Source: Pseudomonas persica (lineage in GTDB: Bacteria; Pseudomonadota; Gammaproteobacteria; Pseudomonadales; Pseudomonadaceae). Taken from it: a stretch of 64,000 nt of DNA. The DNA lies in the NCBI RefSeq assembly GCF_900291015.1, contig NZ_OLKL01000051.1, positions 162,469 through 226,468 on the forward strand, given 5' to 3'. Both the position numbers and the translations under genes were made by a program. The notes under the pieces are model-generated. The model was not told the DNA's origin. It searched no databases and worked only from the letters and a program-made list of their open reading frames with translations. Below, one piece after another: positions 59,773 to 64,000 of the stretch; within the stretch, counting starts at the first letter, position 1; every line of letters starts with the position of its first letter.

Positions 59773-61170
59773 CTATTCGGGTGCGAAGATCTTACCCGGA
59801 TTCATGATGCCGTTAGGGTCGAACACGGCCTTTATTGCCTTCATGCAGGCGATTTCTTCGGGCGAGCGGCTGTAGCCCAGGTAGTCGCGCTTGGTCATGC
59901 CCACGCCGTGCTCGGCGGAGATCGAGCCGTTGTAGCGTTTGACGATATCGAACACCCACTTGTTGACCTTGGTGCACGAGGCAAAGAACTCATCCTTGCT
60001 CATGTGCTCGGGCTTGAGGATGTTCAGGTGCAGGTTGCCGTCGCCGATGTGGCCGTACCACACCACTTCGTAATCCGGGTAATGTTCGCCGACGACGGCA
60101 TCGATATCGCGCAGGAACGCCGGCACTTTCGACACGGTGACGGAAATGTCGTTCTTGTATGGAGTCCAGTGCGAGATGGTTTCCGACAGGTACTCGCGCA
60201 GTTTCCACAGGTTTTTCAGCTGGGTCTCGCTCTGGCTCATCACCCCGTCCAGCACCCAGCCCTGCTCGACGCAGTGCTCGAAGGTGGCCAAGGCTTCGTT
60301 GGCCACCTCCTCGGTGCTGGCCTCGAACTCCAGCAGCGCATAGAACGGGCAGTCGGTCTCGAACGGCGCCGGCACGTCGCCACGCGCCAGGATCCTGGCC
60401 AGGCCCTTGTCGGAGAAGAACTCGAAGGCGGTCAGGTCCAGTTTGCCCTGGAAAGCATGCAGCACCGGCATGATCGAGTCGAAATCCGGGGTGCCCAGCA
60501 CCATCGCGGTGAGGTTGCGCGGCGCACGGTCCAGACGCATGGTGGCCTCCACCACGAAGCCCAGGGTACCTTCGGCGCCGATGAACAGCTGGCGCAGGTC
60601 GTAGCCGGTGGCGTTCTTGATCAGGTCCTTGTTCAGCTCCAGCAGCTCACCCTTGCCGGTGACCACTTTCAGCCCGGCCACCCAGTTGCGGGTCATACCG
60701 TAGCGAATCACCTTGATCCCGCCGGCATTGGTGCCGATATTGCCGCCAATCTGGCTGGAGCCGCTTGAGGCAAAATCCACCGGGTAATACAGGCCCTGCT
60801 CTTCGGCGAAGCTTTGCAGCTGACGGGTGATCACCCCCGGCTGGCAGACCACGGTGCGGTCGAAGGCATTGAAGCCGAGAATCTGGTTCATGTAGTCGAA
60901 GGCGACCACCACCTCGCCATTGGCCGCCACGGCGCCTGCAGAAAGCCCGGTACGCCCGCCAGACGGCACCAGCGCCACCTTGTGGGTATTGGCCCAGCGG
61001 ACAATTGCCTGCACCTGCTCCACCGTTTTAGGAAACACGATGGCGCTGGGCGCCGGTGGGTAATGCTTGGTCCAGTCCTTGCCGTAGGCTTCAAGGGAAG
61101 TCGCGTCGGTCAGGACCTTGCCAGGGTCGACAAGGGTCATCAGTTCATCAATAACAGCGGGGTGAGTCAT
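59773..61170 (-). CDS. FAD-linked D-2-hydroxyglutarate dehydrogenase-like protein
   Basis: A 465-codon flavoprotein of the GlcD/D2HGDH family. The PCMH-type FAD domain holds VALVPSGGRTGLSAGAVAAN (about 65-85) and SSGSSQIGGNIGTNAGGIKV (about 130-150). The C-terminal FAD-oxidase domain has WYGHIGDGNLHLNIL with metal-binding His, and SAEHGVGMTKRDYL. It is divergent from serA. In pseudomonads the matching enzyme oxidises D-2-hydroxyglutarate made as a side product of SerA, which this pairing supports. I prefer the ATG at 61170; an ATG at 61194 is possible. Confidence 0.82.
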   Translation of the reverse strand: MTHPAVIDELMTLVDPGKVLTDATSLEAYGKDWTKHYPPAPSAIVFPKTVEQVQAIVRWANTHKVALVPSGGRTGLSAGAVAANGEVVVAFDYMNQILGFNAFDRTVVCQPGVITRQLQSFAEEQGLYYPVDFASSGSSQIGGNIGTNAGGIKVIRYGMTRNWVAGLKVVTGKGELLELNKDLIKNATGYDLRQLFIGAEGTLGFVVEATMRLDRAPRNLTAMVLGTPDFDSIMPVLHAFQGKLDLTAFEFFSDKGLARILARGDVPAPFETDCPFYALLEFEASTEEVANEALATFEHCVEQGWVLDGVMSQSETQLKNLWKLREYLSETISHWTPYKNDISVTVSKVPAFLRDIDAVVGEHYPDYEVVWYGHIGDGNLHLNILKPEHMSKDEFFASCTKVNKWVFDIVKRYNGSISAEHGVGMTKRDYLGYSRSPEEIACMKAIKAVFDPNGIMNPGKIFAPE

Positions 61171-61341
61171 CGCTGGAACTCTCGACTTATTCATAGTCAC
61201 CCTGAGCACTCTTCACCTGTCGGGATAAGCTCAGATTGTGTCGCGTATGCTAGCATAGCCCTCCCGCTGTTCATGCTAAGGCAGCCTTGGCGCCTGGCAT
61301 CACCCCTCGCCATTTTTTCTCCGGGATACAGGTTTACGCAG

Positions 61342-62571
61342 ATGAGCAAGACTTCTCTCGACAAGAGCAAGATCCGGTTCCTTCTTCTTGAAGGTGTGCA
61401 CCAGAACGCGGTCGATACCCTCAAGGCCGCCGGCTACACCAACATCGAATACCTCACTGGTTCGCTGCCGGAAGCCGAGCTGAAGGAAAAGATCGCCGAT
61501 GCCCACTTCATCGGCATCCGTTCGCGCACCCAGCTGACCGAAGAGATCTTCGACTGCGCCAAGAAACTGGTCGCCGTGGGCTGCTTCTGCATCGGCACCA
61601 ACCAGGTTGACCTGGAAGCTGCCCGCGAGCGCGGTATCGCCGTGTTCAACGCGCCATACTCCAACACCCGTTCGGTAGCCGAGCTGGTACTGGCCGAAGC
61701 CATCCTGCTGCTGCGCGGCATCCCCGAGAAGAACGCTTCCTGCCACCGTGGTGGCTGGATCAAGAGCGCGGCGAACTCCTTCGAAATCCGCGGCAAGAAG
61801 CTGGGTATCGTCGGTTACGGCTCGATCGGCACCCAGCTGTCGGTGCTGGCCGAGAACATGGGCATGCAGGTGTATTTCTACGACCCGCTGACCAAGCTGC
61901 CACTGGGTAACGCCGTGCAGGTCACCAGCCTGAACGAGCTGCTGGGCCTGGCCGACATCGTTTCGCTGCATGTGCCTGAACTGCCGTCCACCCAGTGGAT
62001 GATCGGCGAGAAGGAAATCCGCTCGATGAAGAAGGGCGCGATCCTGATCAACGCCGCCCGTGGCACCGTGGTCGAGCTGGACCACCTGGCCGCCGCCATC
62101 AAGGACCAGCACCTGATCGGCGCCGCCATCGACGTGTTCCCGGTCGAGCCGCGCTCCAACGACGAGCAGTTCGAAAGCCCGCTGCGAGGCCTGGACAACG
62201 TGATCCTGACTCCGCACATCGGTGGTTCCACCGCCGAAGCCCAGGCCAACATCGGCCTGGAAGTTGCCGAGAAGCTGGTCAAGTACAGCGACAACGGTAC
62301 CTCGGTGTCCTCGGTCAACTTCCCGGAAGTGGCCCTGCCGGCGCACCCAGGCAAGCACCGCCTGCTGCACATCCACGAAAACATCCCGGGCGTGCTCAGC
62401 GAGATCAACAAGGTCTTCGCCGAGAACGGCATCAACATCTCCGGTCAGTTCCTGCAGACCAACGAGAAAGTCGGTTACGTGGTGATCGACGTTGACGCCG
62501 AGTACTCCGACCTGGCGCAAGAGAAGCTGCAACAGGTCAAGGGCACCATCCGTTCCCGCGTGCTGTTCTAA
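61342..62571 (+). CDS. serA: SerA, D-3-phosphoglycerate dehydrogenase
   Basis: A 409-residue NAD+-dependent enzyme that starts serine synthesis from 3-phosphoglycerate. The Rossmann motif LGIVGYGSIGTQL is at about residue 155, the catalytic Arg in LINAARGTVVELD, and the Glu-His region ends in ILTPHIGGSTAEAQ. A C-terminal ACT domain (IPGVLSEINKVFAENGINIS) mediates serine feedback. The ATG at 61342 gives the standard 409 residues. It is divergent from the D-2-hydroxyglutarate dehydrogenase-like gene, with shared promoters in 61171-61341. Confidence 0.96.
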   Translation: MSKTSLDKSKIRFLLLEGVHQNAVDTLKAAGYTNIEYLTGSLPEAELKEKIADAHFIGIRSRTQLTEEIFDCAKKLVAVGCFCIGTNQVDLEAARERGIAVFNAPYSNTRSVAELVLAEAILLLRGIPEKNASCHRGGWIKSAANSFEIRGKKLGIVGYGSIGTQLSVLAENMGMQVYFYDPLTKLPLGNAVQVTSLNELLGLADIVSLHVPELPSTQWMIGEKEIRSMKKGAILINAARGTVVELDHLAAAIKDQHLIGAAIDVFPVEPRSNDEQFESPLRGLDNVILTPHIGGSTAEAQANIGLEVAEKLVKYSDNGTSVSSVNFPEVALPAHPGKHRLLHIHENIPGVLSEINKVFAENGINISGQFLQTNEKVGYVVIDVDAEYSDLAQEKLQQVKGTIRSRVLF

Positions 62572-62592
62572 GTTCGCTGCCGGCATGAAAAA

Positions 62593-62621
62593 GGGAGGCC
62601 CTGGTGGCCTCCCTTTTTTTT
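62593..62621 (+). terminator. serA intrinsic terminator
   Basis: GGGAGGCC-CTGGT-GGCCTCCC followed by eight T residues, 22 bases after the serA stop. It is a textbook rho-independent terminator. Confidence 0.95.
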
Positions 62622-62640
62622 GCCTGTGATATTGGTGTCG

Positions 62641-62668
62641 CCGGCTTCGCGGGCTTGCCCGCGAAGAA
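62641..62668. repeat. Short REP variant
   Basis: CCGGCTTCGCGGGCTTGCCC continuing GCGAAGAA: the short REP form, between serA and the convergent DUF4399 gene. Confidence 0.75.
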
Positions 62669-62676
62669 TCCAACAC

Positions 62677-63153
62677 CTATTTCACGTCAACCGTGATCTT
62701 CTGAGAGACGACGCTCGGCTTGAACGGCACGTGATACTGGTCACCCAGCACCAACTGCAAAGTGTGCTTACCCGGGGTCAGGGTAATGCTGGTTTCGGTC
62801 TGCGCCTTGCCGAAGTGCAGTACCTGTGGGCCCGCCGGCAGTGCGGTGCCGCTCTGTGGCATCAGGCTGGAGGGCAGCGCCATGTCGGCCATGGGTTCCT
62901 TATCCACATCCACCAGCAGGTGGTGGTGCCCGGTGTGCGGGGTGCTGTCACCCGCAGGCTTGAGCGCCATGCCCTCGATGCCGAACTTGACGGTGAAGGT
63001 CTTGTCGACCGTGGCGCCATCGGCGGGGGAAACGATGAAGACCTTGGCCTCCTTTGGCGGTTCCTGGCTCTTCAGGACGTCTGCGGCACTGGCGAACACC
63101 GACGCCCCCATCAACAGACCGGCAACGGCAGCACGCGAAAATAGGCTGTTCAT
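62677..63153 (-). CDS. DUF4399 periplasmic protein
   Basis: A 158-residue secreted protein. A signal peptide is visible at residues 1-23 (ending SVFASA), followed by the family core: FIVSPADGATVDKTFTVKFG, then the His-rich DSTPHTGHHHLLVDVD, then a beta-rich end with LTPGKHTLQLVLGDQYHVPF. The cluster of histidines suggests metal binding. Function unknown. It is convergent with serA. Confidence 0.8.
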   Translation of the reverse strand: MNSLFSRAAVAGLLMGASVFASAADVLKSQEPPKEAKVFIVSPADGATVDKTFTVKFGIEGMALKPAGDSTPHTGHHHLLVDVDKEPMADMALPSSLMPQSGTALPAGPQVLHFGKAQTETSITLTPGKHTLQLVLGDQYHVPFKPSVVSQKITVDVK

Positions 63154-63377
63154 TCACTTCTCCTGTGATTCACTTATTGACCGCCGCCAGTATTCCAGTG
63201 GCGGCGGTGGTTCACCTTAGTGGATATGTGCGCGCAGATGTTCACATCGTCAGGCAGAAATATTTCAATCAAGGTTAAACAATGCCGAGGCTTCAAGGTC
63301 ATAGGCTGCGCTCGACCACGGCGAGGAATAAAGCCGTGGCGAAGGTTATTCATCTGCCAAAGGAGAAAGGGGCTTTC

Positions 63378-63866
63378 ATGCGTTCGACCATAGGAGTATT
63401 GCTGGCGGTACTGATCACGCCATTGGCCCAGGCCGAGCTGATAGACGAAATCGCCGACCGGGGCGAACTGCGCATCGCCGTGCAGGCCGACAACTCACCG
63501 TACGCCTTCAAGGAAAATGACCACCTGACCGGTTTCGAGATCGAGTTCGGCCAGGACCTGGCCAGGGAGTTGGACCTGCGCGCCGAGTTCATCGAAGCCC
63601 CGGCGACAGAGGTACTGCCCGGTGTCGAGAGTGGCAAGTACGACATCGCACTGACCCCGTCGAGCGAATCGCCCAAAGGTGACGGCCCGCTCGATGTGAG
63701 CCTGCCATTTGGCGAGAAGCAGCTGGTGATCCCGTTCCAGAAGGACAACCCGGCTTTTGAAAGTGCAGTGAACAATGCGCTGCAGCGGTTGAAAGACAGT
63801 GGCCGGACTGCCGAACTTGAGCAGAAGTGGTTCAAGGGTGTGCAGGAGACTGCAGCCGGGCAGTAA
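63378..63866 (+). CDS. Periplasmic substrate-binding-like protein, short form
   Basis: A 162-residue exported protein. A signal peptide (MRSTIGVLLAVLITPLAQA) is followed by ELIDEIADRGELRIAVQADN and AFKENDHLTGFEIEFGQDLA, the first lobe of polar amino-acid binding proteins (SBP_bac_3). After GKYDIALTPSSESP the usual second lobe is missing and the sequence jumps to the C-terminal region (FGEKQLVIPFQKDNPAFESA then LKDSGRTAELEQKWF). About 80 residues short of the family, it may be an internal deletion or a naturally single-lobed relative. The frame opens earlier at 63282 without a site. Confidence 0.72.
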   Translation: MRSTIGVLLAVLITPLAQAELIDEIADRGELRIAVQADNSPYAFKENDHLTGFEIEFGQDLARELDLRAEFIEAPATEVLPGVESGKYDIALTPSSESPKGDGPLDVSLPFGEKQLVIPFQKDNPAFESAVNNALQRLKDSGRTAELEQKWFKGVQETAAGQ

Positions 63867-63884
63867 GATTTTTTGCTACCGGTA

Positions 63885-63985
63885 CAGGCCTCTTCGCGGG
63901 TGAACCCGCTCCCACAGGGACATCACAAGCCTTGAGGCCTGTGGAGAACCTGTGGGAGCGGGTTCACCCGCGAAAGGGCCGGTGC
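63885..63985. repeat. REP pair at the window end
   Basis: GGCCTCTTCGCGGGTGAACC (63889-63908), continuing CGCTCCCACAGGG, and CTGTGGGAGCGGGTTCACCC (63950-63969), continuing GCGAAAGGGCCGG, in inverted orientation after the binding-protein-like gene. Confidence 0.87.
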
Positions 63986-64000
63986 AGGCTCAAGCTGAAA

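Noticed and set aside
60814-61341. N-terminal extension of SerA
   Set aside because: The upstream codons overlap the divergent flavoprotein gene and its promoter region; standard SerA starts at 61342 and gives 409 residues.
1-64000. CRISPR arrays, tRNA or rRNA genes
   Set aside because: No regularly spaced direct repeats of CRISPR size and no tRNA- or rRNA-like sequence were noticed; the island targets a protein gene, not a tRNA.

Overview
The window is a piece of a Pseudomonas putida-group chromosome interrupted by a mobile genomic island of about 39.3 kb. The host flanks (1-8193 and 47495-64000) are GC-rich. They carry many copies of the Pseudomonas REP palindrome and encode ordinary chromosomal genes: a 2-aminoethylphosphonate-type ABC transporter with a LysR regulator, cadA/cadR, thyA (split), lgt, a TauE-family permease, an NRDE protein, ptsP, rppH, ilvA, rpiA, two SdiA-regulated-family proteins, an FAH-family protein, a D-2-hydroxyglutarate dehydrogenase-like flavoprotein and serA. 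From memory this is the P. putida gene order around cadA-thyA-lgt-ptsP-serA.

The island (about 8194-47494) sits inside thyA. The 5' part of thyA (active-site Cys included) is at 47495-48153 and the last 103 codons are at 7879-8193. Joining the halves at a shared AG dinucleotide restores an uninterrupted 323-codon frame, so both junctions can be placed to the base. At the right end is a five-gene minus-strand operon with overlapping or nearly touching genes: three tyrosine recombinases, a small HTH/coiled-coil protein, and a complete but different thymidylate synthase. The first four genes match the ginABCD hallmark of the GInt class of islands. The element therefore destroys the host thyA and brings its own copy, translationally coupled to its recombination genes and downstream of the captured native thyA promoter.

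The left half of the cargo (9.3-28.7 kb) is a catabolic module for a catecholic aromatic amino acid. It contains an aldehyde dehydrogenase of the phenylacetaldehyde type, a full homoprotocatechuate meta-cleavage route (hpaG1, G2, E, D, F, H, I), a MarR regulator (HpaR type), a FeaR-type AraC regulator, a minus-strand operon of aromatic amino acid permease, ThDP-dependent decarboxylase-like enzyme and aromatic aminotransferase, a LysR regulator, a freestanding B3/B4 (PheRS editing-domain) protein, an OprD porin and a dCache chemoreceptor. There is no 4-hydroxyphenylacetate hydroxylase (hpaBC) and no amine oxidase. The enzymes present would be complete for L-DOPA: uptake, transamination, decarboxylation, oxidation to 3,4-dihydroxyphenylacetate, ring cleavage, then pyruvate and succinic semialdehyde. 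The B3/B4 protein could protect translation from DOPA. This substrate is an inference, not read from the sequence.

The right half of the cargo (28.7-40.3 kb) looks like an accumulation and defence zone. It holds a 1076-residue nuclease-like/TPR protein, a PRPP-motif phosphoribosyltransferase with a cluster of hairpins downstream, a divergent Mrr-like endonuclease, an XRE regulator, tandem DUF6957-like genes (one frameshifted), a seryl-tRNA synthetase-like protein lacking the tRNA-binding arm, a HAD-like protein and several gene relics. I saw no tRNA, rRNA, CRISPR array, conjugation gene or complete insertion sequence.
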